Below are positions 54,277 to 64,000 of a stretch of DNA of 64,000 nt, in pieces. The stretch is from Paulownia fortunei. Lineage: Eukaryota; Streptophyta; Magnoliopsida; Lamiales; Paulowniaceae. The stretch's first letter is position 1. The number at the start of each line of letters is the position of its first letter. The position numbers and the translations under genes are program-made. Below the pieces are notes generated by a model. The model worked only from the letters and a program-made list of their open reading frames with translations, did no database searches and was not told the DNA's origin. The stretch spans positions 13,062,278 through 13,126,277 of the forward strand of contig CM033114.1 in NCBI GenBank assembly GCA_019321725.1, written 5' to 3'.

Positions 54277-57150
54277 TGTAACACCCTCATTACTACACAA
54301 CTAGATATATTGTATAATTTGACATGATAGAACCTGTGTGCATGCATGGAATATTTTTTTTTAACATTTTAAGAAAAGCTAAATCACTTCTTACATACAC
54401 AATCCTGTTTAAAATAGAAGGATCAGTATTTATATAAAAACACAACACCCACAACGACCACAATATTTACATACTTAACTACAGTAAAGTTTTAAAAGAG
54501 AAATATAGTACCAATCTAAAAACATAATACACCAGACTCAAAATATAACAAGCCAAAAAAATAGCCCAACAGGTCGTCATCCATGTACACACTCCCTCAA
54601 ACACCTGCAGGAGCTCCAACAGCCGACCAGCCAGCCAAAGATGCTTCAAGTATCATCGTACTCACCTACAATGCATAAACTATATGAGCTGACGCTCAGC
54701 AAGTAAAGATTATGCATGTCAAAGAATAATCCACAATATCAAGTCATGCAACTCAAAATGCTATGCTCACAATGCAATTTTATGCATCAAAATATTTCTC
54801 TCAAAATTATTTCTTTCTTGGGCCCCTGACCAACGCTACTATCTCATGCACCGGAAAAGAGCTCTGTATACCGCCATAATCCAATGGCCAATAATCATAT
54901 AAGCATGCAAATCCATGCATACTCATACGCATGCAAATCCATGCACGCGAACCTGCAAATCCATGCATAACACCATGCAAATCCATGCATGCTTTGGTAC
55001 ACTAGTAGTGGTCAACAAAACATTTTCCTTTCTCTGAATCATGCCGTGCAATGCAAGATTTATCACAATGCTAGCATATGATGCATGCACGTGCTAATGA
55101 CAATGCCCATGTATGTATGCTCAATGGAGAGCCCTCTACTATGCACATATGATTTATGATATTACATATAATTCACACATCTACTATGTCTATGCATTGT
55201 AGTTGCAAATAAATCTTTACTTACCTTTCACTTGGTTGGTGGCTTAGTCTAAATTTGTTTAGTATTCCTCTCCAACCTTAGATGTAAAATAGCCTGTAAT
55301 ATTACCCAACATCAAGCACCATTCCAATTTGGCAAGTTGAAAGCACAAAATCTCATACTAGACCTTAAACACCAAGCTATAAGCTAACAATCAAGCTTTC
55401 ACAAACTAGAACCCAATATAGCCCCTCAAATACCTCAATTTCTCATCTTAAATACATGAAAACATCATGTAATTGAAGTATTATAACTCTAATAGCATGT
55501 ACCTAATTGTTAACACTCAATAGCAACATGTCTAGGTTGAAACATGCTAAGTGATCAAATGTGGCAGATTCACATTTTCATATTTTCTTGCTGTCAAGTT
55601 TAGTTGCATGATAATTTTAACATCCCTAAACATATCCAATCACTCCAAAATTTTTACCACACTTATATAACATGTATATAAATGTAACCATATCATATAA
55701 TTGCTAAAAATCACGGATATAGCTTCCCAAGTTCAGCTCTCTTCACGATATACTGAAACAGATTATTTCCTACCATGACAGTTTTGCACACTTCATGACA
55801 TTAATGGTTTTGGCACCCTTAAGTATATTCAATCACTCCAAAATTTTCACCATACTTAGATAACATATATAATGAGACAACCAGGTCATATTATTACCAA
55901 AAATAATCGATTTAGCTCCCTTAATTCAGTTTCCTTCACAGCACACCAAAACAGATTTTGCTATTTTGGCAGTTTGAGTGTTTCTCCAATATCATTCTCT
56001 ATTTCAATTTCCAACTGATAAAAATTCATTCCAATACTCTTAACTCATATATGGTCATGTAAATGGTAATAATTATAGGTTTTATTCAACATACCATACA
56101 CTTTTGAAGTCTAAAACACAAGAAAACAGTAAGATGACAGTTTCTGCCACAAGTATTTCCTATTAAGTGTTTGTGATCAAAAACCCTTTCTTTGTGCACC
56201 AAAGTCTAACTAAAAACTTCCTAACACTTTTATAAGAGATATTGAAAGCTTAATAAGCCATAAAACCATTCATAATAATCTGAAAATCAAGGCAAAACCG
56301 TAGATAAGTGTTACCTATGCAGATTTTGAGGCTAACTTGATGGTAATCACTTCTTCTTTGCTTTTCGTGCTTTTATTTCAACTTGGAATAAATTTGGATC
56401 ACATTGAGACCTTAAGGTGTGTGTTTTGAAGATGAAAATGGCTGAAATGAGGGTCTGGTCGTTGCTTAAGGGTGAAGGGTTTGAGGTGTTAGCTTGAGAT
56501 GTTAGCTTAAACTTAATAAGAAAGCACGAGGTGGCAAGTAAATGGAAAATCTGATTTTCTCCCTTATCTTTCAGCCCTAATCTTGTGTGTCTCATCTATT
56601 TTTATTTGGTTGCAACCTATCTTAATCACCATTCATTCCCATAGGTAATTCCTATGTCCGTTCATTCGATCTCCAAACCGATTCGCATCCGATTCTTAAA
56701 GAATTATCTAGTTTGCATTTCTAAAATCATATGCACATAAGAGCCTTGTAATATGATACTTAATTCATATTATATCATGTCCAATATCCCAAGTATGCTA
56801 ATTTACAAATATATACTTTTGAAATAACTTGATCAAATCAAATTAAACCGTATAAGGTTACTAGTAACACTTTTAGCACTTTCAAAATTATAACCTATAT
56901 ATCCCATCTATATCTAATATTGATCCACCTCATTTTCTTCTTATTTTAATATAAAATCAACTACTTAGATTAAGAAATTCAATAACTAATATCGTGCAAG
57001 AGCTTCAGAATTAAGTTTAATATTCAAGAATGTCGTATAAAATGAAATAAATTACGCAATGTCAATAGAAATGCAAATAGCATATAAAATTAACATGTAA
57101 TGCATGAATCATATTTAGCCATATGAGTAGTAAGAGGCTCGGGTATCACA
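54277..57150 (-). repeat. Solo Tekay/Del-like LTR, 2874 bp, TSD tcgag
   Basis: On the minus strand it begins TGTGATACCCGAGCCTC at 57150 and ends ...GAGGGTGTTACA at 54277. tcgag stands at 54272-54276 and again at 57151-57155, a perfect 5-bp duplication. The target is the gag of CoC: the intact duplicate reads tagcatcgagcctgtagatt (from 52428), against tagcatcgag + LTR + tcgagaccgcagatt here. Its sequence closely follows that of the solo LTR at 32504-35380. Open frames inside are not genes. Confidence 0.93.
54903..54991 (-). repeat. Short array of atgcaaatccatgca units in the solo LTR
   Basis: Four imperfect units of tgcaaatccatgca, the complement of the array at 34663-34754. The equivalent part of the LTR at 57540-60271 has a single unit. 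Confidence 0.6.
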
Positions 57151-57210
57151 TCGAGACCGCAGATTGTCATCTAATACATACTTAAATAAATAGATGATCA
57201 TGAACCTCCA
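57151..57210 (-). pseudogene. Last gag bases and leader remnant of CoC
   Basis: tcgagaccgcagattgtcat continues the gag interrupted at 54276. It then jumps to ctaatacatacttaaataaa and gatgatcatgaacc, which match the copia leader at 25757-25796 in CoA. The N-terminal gag and most of the leader are therefore deleted here. The stretch ends where Tekay-like leader sequence begins. Confidence 0.65.
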
Positions 57211-57521
57211 AAAGGAATTAAAACATTGTAATTGACCTCATATATATATCAAGTACCCTATCCAGTCTTATTACATACGTTACATACGTAGTGGATAATA
57301 GAGAATATGTAGCTCTAAAGATAGAATACCAACCATAAATTTTGTACATGTTACTACTGATGAGTCTGCCTTAACATTATTTTATACAAAATCTTAAAAC
57401 ACTTGGCCAATATTATTCATGCAATACAAAATGAATTATACAACAAATAAAACTTACTGGCATGGTTGTGTTCCACCAGTTTTAGATATCATGTACATGG
57501 ACAGTCTACAGAACCACAAAC
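57211..57521 (-). other. Tekay/Del-like 5' leader remnant
   Basis: Downstream (minus strand) of the primer site, as in chromovirus leaders: ggtttgtggttctgtagac and catgtacatgatatctaaa with aaactggtggaacacaacc are readable. No gag coding sequence is recognised before the break near 57210. Confidence 0.5.
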
Positions 57522-57539
57522 CGGGCTCTAATACTACTC
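57522..57539 (-). other. Primer-binding site, initiator tRNA-Met type
   Basis: Minus strand tagtattagagcccgg, 3 nt after the LTR end (...GTTACA gag), matches the usual tggtatcagagcc primer site for tRNA-iMet with two transitions. It shows that the LTR at 57540-60271 is, on this side, a 5' LTR. Confidence 0.75.
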
Positions 57540-60271
57540 TGTAACACCCCCACCACTAAATATAGATATTGGTATAACAATAATTTTGACAATGTAGCAT
57601 ATGTGTGTGCATGTGTATATATTTACTTACGTCAAATGTAACACTTTGAGAAACAGTAAAGTATTTTCTCACATATAACCCTGTATATAGAAAAATCACT
57701 ATTTATATATAGTCAGCACTTTACATAATAATAATGAATGTAAAAATTAGAATATGCCCACAACACAACACAACAAGTCGTCATTCTTGTACACTAATCC
57801 TCAAAACTTGTAGGAACCCCAACAACTTGCCCAGTAAGTCCATGGTATCAAGTATCACCAAAATCACCTACAATGTATAAACTATATGAGCTAACGCTCA
57901 ACAAGTAAAGATTACGCATGTCAAAGAATAATTCACAACATCAAGTCATGCATCTTAAAATGCTATGCCTACAATGCAATTCCATGCATCAAAAACGTTT
58001 CTCTCAAAATCATTTCTTTCTTGGGCCCCTGACCAATGCTACTATCCCATGCACTGGAAAAGAGCTCTGCACATCACCATAATCCAATGGCCAATAATCA
58101 TAAAAGCATGTAAATCCATGCACGCGGTGCAGTAGTAGTGGTCAGTAAAATATTTTTCTTTCTCAGAATCATGTCATGCAATGCAAGATTTATCACAATG
58201 CTTGTATATGATGCATGCACGTGCCATGCCCATGTATGTATGCTCAATGGACATGAATAACAGTAATGCGTGCCCTCTGCTACGCACATATGATCTATGG
58301 TATTACATATAAATCACACATTTACTATGTCTATGCATTGTAGTTGCAAATGAATCTTTACTTACCTTTGATCGGTTGTGTGTTACTTGTAGGTTTCTTA
58401 AGTATTACTCTCCAACCCTAGATGTGAAACAATCTGTAAAAATACAAGGATCTTGAATCCCAATTAACAAATTCATTATACCTAATGTAGTATAAGGATC
58501 TTGAATCTCAATTTAACTAAACAACCTTACCACTTAGAAACTATAACCAAATGCAACCTTCTACGTACTTTTATTCCACATCTTAAATGTATACTAACCT
58601 CATTTAATTGATGTATTATAAATCTTACAACATTTCCCTAAATGTTAAGGATCAAATGCACCACATCTATGCTGGAATATGTTAATAAACCAATGGGACA
58701 AATTCACAACTCCACAATTTCTTGCTGCCACATTAATTTGTATGATAATTTTGACACCTTTAGACATATTTATTCACTCCCCAATTTTTATCACACTTAG
58801 CTAACATCAAAAACAATGTAACCATATCATAGAATAGCTAAAACTTATGGATATAGCTTCCCAAGTTCATCTCCCTTCACAGCATACTGAAATAGATTTT
58901 TCCTATGGTGATAGTTTTGCGCACTTCATGACATTAATGGTTTTAGCACCCTTACGTATATTCAATCTCTCCCAAATTTTTACCACACTTATATAACATA
59001 TACACAGAGACAACCAGGTTATATTCTTGCCAAAAATAATGGATTTAGCTCCCCTAATTCAGTCCCCTTCACAGCACACCAAAATAGATTTTGCTACTTT
59101 GGCAGTTTGAGTGTTTCTCCAATATCATTCTCTATTTCAATTTTGAATCGATCAAAATTCATTCTAATAATCTTAACTTATATATGGACATATAAATGGT
59201 AATAATTATAGATTTCATTCAATATACCATACACTTTTGAATCCTAAAACACAAGAAAATAGTAAGGTGATAATTTCTGCTACATGTGTTTCCTATTAAG
59301 TATTTGTCATCAAAAACCCTTTCTTTGTGCACCAAAGTCTAACTAAAAACTTTCTAACACTTTTGTAAGAGATATTAAAATCTTAGTAAACAATAAAACC
59401 ATTCATAATAATCTAAAAATCAAAGGCAAAAATGTAGATAAGTGTTATATATGCAGATTTTGAGGTTAAACTTGATCGTAATCACTTCTCATTTACTTTT
59501 CTTACTTTTATTTCAACTTGAAATCAATTTGGAGCACTTGGATACCTTAAGGTGTGTGTTTGGAAGATGAAAATGGCTGAAATGAGGGTCTGGTCATGGC
59601 TTAAGGGTGAAGGGTTTGAGGTGTTAGCTTAAGCTTAATAAGAAAGCATGAGGTGGCAAAGTTTGAGATGGCATGTAATGGTGTAATCTGATTTTCTCAT
59701 TTATCTTGCATCCCTAATCTTGTGTGTCTCACATATTCCTATTTGGTTGTAACCTATCTTAGTCACCATTCATTCCCGTAGGTAATTCCTATGTCTATTC
59801 ATTTTATCTCCAAACCTATTGACATCTGATTCTTAAATGATTGTCTAGTTTGCATTTCTAAAATCATATGCATATATGGACCTTGTATTATGACACTTAA
59901 ATTACATTATATCATATCCAATATCCCAAGTATGTTAATTCATGGATGTATACTTTTAAAACACATCGATCTAATTAAATCAAAATCATATAAACTTATT
60001 AGTAACACGTTTAACACTTCCAAAATTATAACATATAACCTATGAATATCCAATATATCGATCAATCTATTCTTTTTATTATTTAAATATAGAATTTTTT
60101 AATTAGGTTATAAGATTTCAATTACTAATATCATGTGATAGCATTACAGGTCTAACGATTAAAAATGCTATATAAGATACCATGTAAATGTTAATGCAAA
60201 TTAACATATAAGTAGCATGTAATGCATGAATCACATTGGCCAAGTGAGTAGTATGAGGATTGGGTATTACA
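57540..60271 (-). repeat. Tekay/Del-like LTR with PPT and PBS on opposite sides, 2732 bp
   Basis: On the minus strand it begins TGTAATACCCAATCCTCAT at 60271 and ends ...GTGGGGGTGTTACA at 57540. It is a more diverged relative of the two solo LTRs (32504-35380 and 54277-57150), with several indels (e.g. the shortened atgcaaat array). A polypurine tract precedes it and a primer site follows it, both on the minus strand. No target duplication is present. Confidence 0.85.
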
Positions 60272-60412
60272 TTCTCCCCTTCTTTTTAAAATTTCATCCC
60301 GAAATTTTACTTACCAAAAAAAACCTCTAGATATTTATTTATAATTTTATGCTTCATTTTCCAAGTAGCTTCTTTTGTTGATTGACTTCTACTCAGTACT
60401 TTAACTAATTTA
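60272..60412 (-). pseudogene. End of Tekay/Del-like pol, with polypurine tract
   Basis: Minus strand KLVKVLSRSQSTKEATWKMK then NKYLEVF corresponds to the last residues of chromovirus pol (usual VLWRN.S.EEATWE.E..M...YP.LF). After it come aatttcgggatgaaatttt and the tract aaaaagaaggggagaa, directly before the LTR. The rest of pol is absent; the sequence changes at about 60412. Confidence 0.75.
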
Positions 60413-61085
60413 GGAAACAAAGAGATAAAGATAGAAGGGAGGGAATTCATAATAGGATTAGGAAAGGGTTTTCTAATGGGATTAGGGACTCTTAATGGTG
60501 TTTAAATACACCATAAATTACTGAAAATTTTCAGCTTTGGTGCAACAAGAGAATACATCCCCCTCACTCCCTCTTCTTTAGTCTTACTTTTATTTTTCTC
60601 TCCAAATGTAAAACTTGTTCAATCAAAGGTTACAACCTTTTTGATTAAAAATCAATTTTTCTATTCACTTGTTGATTTAAAAAAATTTCTTCACTCTCAA
60701 ATTAGATTCAAAACAAGAAAGGTAAATTCACTAGCTAGGATTTAGTAGTTGCAGATTTGCTCGAAGTGTGGATACCATTGGAGGAACTACACTTGGAGTT
60801 CTTGGTAAATCTTTTTGAGAAGCTTGTGAAGGAGCTTGTGGGAGCTTGAGGAATTTGAATTATTTCATACCCTTCATCAACCAGATTGCTTGAAAGGTAT
60901 AATCGTGAAACTAAGTTGTTTACTTAATTAAGCAAACAATTAGAAACGCAAACCAAAAATCACATCGAATCTGGGATTTGCCTTTTAATGCATGTGTGTA
61001 TGTTTTTATTTCCAATTGTTCAAAAATTTTAAATTTCCACTATGTAGGCAATTCTGCAATTTTGCAAACCCAACATTTATACTAC
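60413..61085 (+). repeat. Possible copia LTR fragment
   Basis: Non-coding. Features suggest a retrotransposon LTR read on the plus strand: a TATA-like tttaaatacacc (about 60500), caacaagagaatacatcc, Lys/Asn-free pyrimidine runs, and a tail with gtataatcgtgaaactaagt and aatctgggatttgcc that resembles copia R-U5 sequence. No termini or partner LTR could be identified, so the assignment is tentative. Confidence 0.3.
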
Positions 61086-61820
61086 AATCTTTACGCTTCT
61101 CCTTAAAGTAATATGGCTAAGAAGAATGATTTATCATCATTATAACCATATCCTTTATGGTATGATTTCATCTCTCAGCTATGCCATTTTGACTTGGAGT
61201 CCCCGGCATGATGTACTATGGAATGATGCCACATTATACAAAATATTTTGCAAAGGTCCTAAATGTTGTTCACCTGATCCATCATAGCTACTGTATTATT
61301 CACCACCACAGTCAAATTTGATTTTCTTGACAAGTTTTTTTTCAGCTTTAGCTTTATGAGCTTAAAGCATTCAATGCTCGATATTTCTCAAGAATTAAGT
61401 ACAAGTACTTATAACGAGAATAATCATCTATGAAAGTTATAAAATGCTGATGACCATTCCAATGAGCCGTAGGGAATGGACCACAAATACTAATATAAAT
61501 TAAGACCATAAATATCAATATAAATTAATTCCAAGAGGCTTGATCTCCTTTTGGCACCTATTTTCTTCATATTTATTTATTTTTCTTTGATGCATTCAAT
61601 ACAAATTTTAAAATCCAAAGAATCAAAGGAATCAAGAATTCCTTCCATCACAAGCCTTTGATATCTCTATTGAGAAATATGACCTAAACGCTTGTGCCAC
61701 AAAATGGAAGAATTCTTTTTAAATAATTAGCATCTTACACCATAGTTACTTATTTGTAGAGTTTCATTAATATGTGAGGCATGATGATCCAATTTATATT
61801 GATTATCAATTAAAGAACCA
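61086..61820 (-). pseudogene. Copia GAG-pre-integrase and integrase fragment
   Basis: Minus strand. It starts at the LTR junction with GSLIDNQYKLDHHASHINET, then LWHKRLGHISQ, LVMEGILDS and FKICIECIKEK (GAG-pre-integrase zinc region). The integrase core follows: HQHFITFIDDYSRYKYLYLI, VKKIKFDCGGEY and a broken MPGTPSQNGIAER segment (about 61190). The three catalytic positions (D in FIDDYSR, D in FDCGGE, E in GIAER) can be recognised. Stops break every piece. This lineage is not that of CoA/CoC. Confidence 0.75.
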
Positions 61821-63603
61821 TGCTACAACTTTAAGGTTGAAAACCCAAATGCAGGTTGTGTCAAGCAATAAATTTCTCAAGAGTCCGAGGTCGATCCATA
61901 GGAAGTTGTTTAAAGTTTTTGGGTTTATATTTCTTAAAAGATAGGTTAAATATGATTTAGAATATAAATAAAAATTTGTGCTATAACTAAGAAATCAAAG
62001 TAATAAAAGTACTATAGATTAAGGATTCGCTCTTGAGATTTGGATAGAGGAATGATTATTTATTTTTTTTTACCTCTTTTAAATGCCATAATTAGAATCC
62101 ATACATAATGAAGGTTCCAATGGAAAGATGTTATCAAATAGCTCATGCATTAAGGTAATCAGATATTGTCATATTGTTTGTAAATTATCTCTTAACACCA
62201 ATACTTGTTTATGGGATCAGATATTTATGCACACCTTTGTTTACAATAAATTAAGGTTTTACATTAGCAGTTGATGGGGTAGAACCGTACAATAAGCTAA
62301 ATGAACCCAAGTATTTGTTGTGTCATTGGAGATACATAAATCTAAAACCACCACAAAACAAGAAAGGTTTTAGTACCAACACTTATTTATGAAATCAAGT
62401 ATTTATGCATACCTTTATCTACAACAAATCAAGGTTTCATATTAGTAATCGGTGGGGTAGAACCATACAATAACTTAAATGAACCTAAGTATTTGTTGTG
62501 TCATTGGTAATACATAAATCAAGAATCACCACTAAATAAGGAAGGTTTCAATCAAAAATTAAAATAATAAAACAACACACCTAAACATTATGCACATTTA
62601 TAACCGTATCCCTTTCTCCATCAAGAGCTTCACACTTTCTTCTCAGCTTAAATAAAATATAGACATAATGAAAGTAGAAAAAACTAAAAATAGTAGAGAA
62701 ACTAAAGTGCATTTCTATTACTATTAGAAAACTTTCATTACTACTAGAAAATTTAGTCTAAAGAAAGACAACGATAAAAAAAAATTCACCCTCTAAGGGT
62801 TTTTATGTCTCTTGAATGCCATCCAACAGCCCATATTTATGGTAGAAGAGTACCTAAATTTGCATCTCCAAATGCACTCCAAATTAACTTCAAATGTGCT
62901 CTAAATTCATATGTCCTTTTCAAATTTGAATATTGTCACATATTGTTCTCTATACAATCAGCTGAAATTGAAAAAGTGATCAATAAGAACATAGTAGATT
63001 CTCTGTTAGCTTTATTTTTTAACTTGAATCACCTAATTCCAACCACTAGGGAGAAAGTTATGCTTGATTTAAAGAGATGTGTCAACATAAATAGATCTTT
63101 TCTAATGCACATACTTGGACAATTTTCTGCTATAATTAAGGTTGAATTGGGCTAAGCTTTCAATAGAAAAGTTATAGTTCTATCTTGACTTTCAAATGAA
63201 GCAACAATCACGTCCATAGGACTTTTGAGCATTGAGATATGCCCAAAATACAAAAACTGCACAAATCTGCAAATATGTTTATTTTGAGTTTAATGTAAGC
63301 CCAATAATCACTTGCAAAGTTCAAGTAATTTCTTACATATATTTTGATCTACACATGATGGACTTACCAAAAAATGGCTCTTGTCTTCTAATTGTGATGT
63401 TTCTTTGATATAATGAAATATTATCTTTTAACTTGCTTACGAAATGTGTTGTCTTCTTGGATTTTATTTTGACTCTTTTTTATCTCTTTTTGTTTATTGA
63501 TTCCCTAACACAAAATATTATTAAAACTATAATATTAACAAGAATAAAATAAGAAAAGTATAAAAGATTTGATACAAAAATATATCAAAATATGCACTTA
63601 TCA
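61821..63603 (-). repeat. Gypsy LTR, 1783 bp (3' LTR of an element extending past the window)
   Basis: On the minus strand it starts TGATAAGTGCATATTTTG at 63603, after a polypurine tract, and ends ...CTTAAAGTTGTAGCA at 61821. The U5 block gaggtcgatccatagg lies near 61887. It interrupts copia coding sequence at 61820, so it inserted there. The flanking five bases are aacca; the partner side is outside the window. A 116-codon plus-strand frame at 62805-63155 lies inside the LTR and has no recognised domain; it is not called as a gene. Confidence 0.8.
62197..62552. repeat. 178-bp tandem duplication inside the LTR
   Basis: Two adjacent units, 62197-62374 and 62375-62552, share accaa(t/c)acttgtttatg, ggtggggtagaacc, tatttgttgtgtcattgg and tacataaatc at a constant 178-bp spacing. 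About one base in eight differs by eye, so the duplication is old. Confidence 0.8.
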
Positions 63604-64000
63604 AACTCCCCTACACTTAACCCTTGCTCACCCTCGAGCAAGCCTAAAACAAACCTATACTAATCTATTTTCATAGGAAAACACAATTATATTTAGTATA
63701 TGCAACAAGCCTTTAAACCCCTGGGTGACCCATAGAGGACGAATTTTAGTCTCGTGAGAGTTTCTAGTGGTGATACCCACAAACACATATAATAACTAAC
63801 TTCCAATCATTATTCTTAAGAAGCAACAAAGTAATATGAAAATGAAATCAAACAAGTATTGAATCTAAAAGTCAATACATTTCCACAATAAGTATACTCA
63901 AGTGTGTGTGTGTGTGAGTAGTAAATATCAACAGTGACGAAACCATGCATGCTTCAACCAAGTGAATTCTCACATAACCTCACAAAACCATCACCCAATC
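63604..64000 (-). other. 3' UTR and polypurine tract of the right-hand gypsy element
   Basis: Minus strand gctcgagggtgagcaagggt and taagtgtaggggagtt (63604-63640) form the motif preceding TGATAAG LTRs, as at 11319-11345 and 2126-2155. A (TG)n run (63903-63917) occupies a comparable place to the one at 11509 in GyB. No coding sequence reaches the window edge. Confidence 0.65.

Larger units (their letters stand above)
46543..57210 (-). mobile_element. Ty1/copia element CoC with internal duplication (minus strand)
   Basis: Element order from high to low coordinates: a short leader remnant (57210-57166), gag, protease and part of integrase (first copy, 54276-52563, broken by a solo LTR at 54277-57150), then gag, protease, integrase, RT, RNase H (52562-48738) and the 3' LTR (48737-46543). 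The 5' LTR is gone. The 3' flank is LINE ORF1, the same position occupied by the solo LTR at 35915-38038. Confidence 0.8.

Noticed and set aside
32504..57150. The two solo Tekay-like LTRs as arms of one large inverted duplication
   Set aside because: Their target duplications differ (gctgc and tcgag) and their flanks are unrelated, so they are separate insertions.
62805..63155. 116-codon plus-strand open frame
   Set aside because: It lies wholly inside the gypsy LTR 61821-63603, opposite to the element's sense, and shows no recognisable domain.

Overview
The window looks like intergenic heterochromatin of a flowering plant, probably a eudicot. It is AT-rich, has no intact open reading frame above 221 codons, and shows no host gene, tRNA, rRNA or CRISPR array. 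Almost every base that can be assigned belongs to a decayed transposable element: several Ty3/gypsy lineages (tRNA-Asp-primed elements with 3' UTRs ending in a purine tract before TGATAAG; a Tat-like element; a Tekay/Del-like chromovirus), several Ty1/copia lineages, LINEs with a DUF4283-type ORF1 and an RNase H, one CACTA DNA transposon and one probable SINE. One 100-base N gap lies at 26054-26153.

Layout. 1-1750 (+): a gypsy deletion derivative (GyD). 1751-7689 (-): gypsy GyA with part of its 5' LTR. 7690-14725 (-): gypsy GyB, nested in the GyA LTR; its own 3' LTR is split by a plus-strand gag-protease block, GyC (9036-11100). 14726-18240 (-): copia CoD. 18430-19082 (-): a fragment of another copia. 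19083-26053 (-): copia CoA, up to the gap. 26154-26725 (-): a gypsy LTR piece. 26735-28535 (+): Tat-like RT/RNase H. 28536-30569 (+): copia CoP. 30570-31150 (+): RNase H and LTR of a different copia. 31570-32290 (+): LINE 3' end. 32288-32420: SINE-like unit. 32436-39014 (+): one LINE broken by two solo LTRs. 39015-43440: CACTA element. 43441-45848 (+): RE-type copia. 45849-46542 (-): inverted copy of the LINE piece. 46543-57210 (-): copia CoC with an internal 1839-bp tandem duplication and a solo Tekay-like LTR. 57211-60412 (-): Tekay-like pieces around one LTR. 60413-61085: copia LTR-like sequence. 61086-61820 (-): copia integrase. 61821-64000 (-): LTR and 3' UTR of another gypsy element.

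Nothing here works as a pathway. The interest is structural. The clearest points are: (i) the block missing from GyA (end of gag, protease, pol linker) is present, inverted, inside the neighbouring GyB LTR, with both ends matching to within a few codons; (ii) the same copia insertion in the same LINE site is present twice in opposite orientation, once as a solo LTR and once as the 3' end of an element with coding sequence; (iii) two solo Tekay-like LTRs have perfect 5-bp target duplications; (iv) one Tekay-like LTR has a polypurine tract on one side and a primer-binding site on the other. I found no convincing new biological system beyond these rearrangements and some conserved non-coding repeats in copia leaders.

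Element names (GyA, CoC and so on) are labels for this report only. Domain calls come from reading translations by eye. Boundaries without TSDs or LTR termini are good to roughly 10-50 bp.
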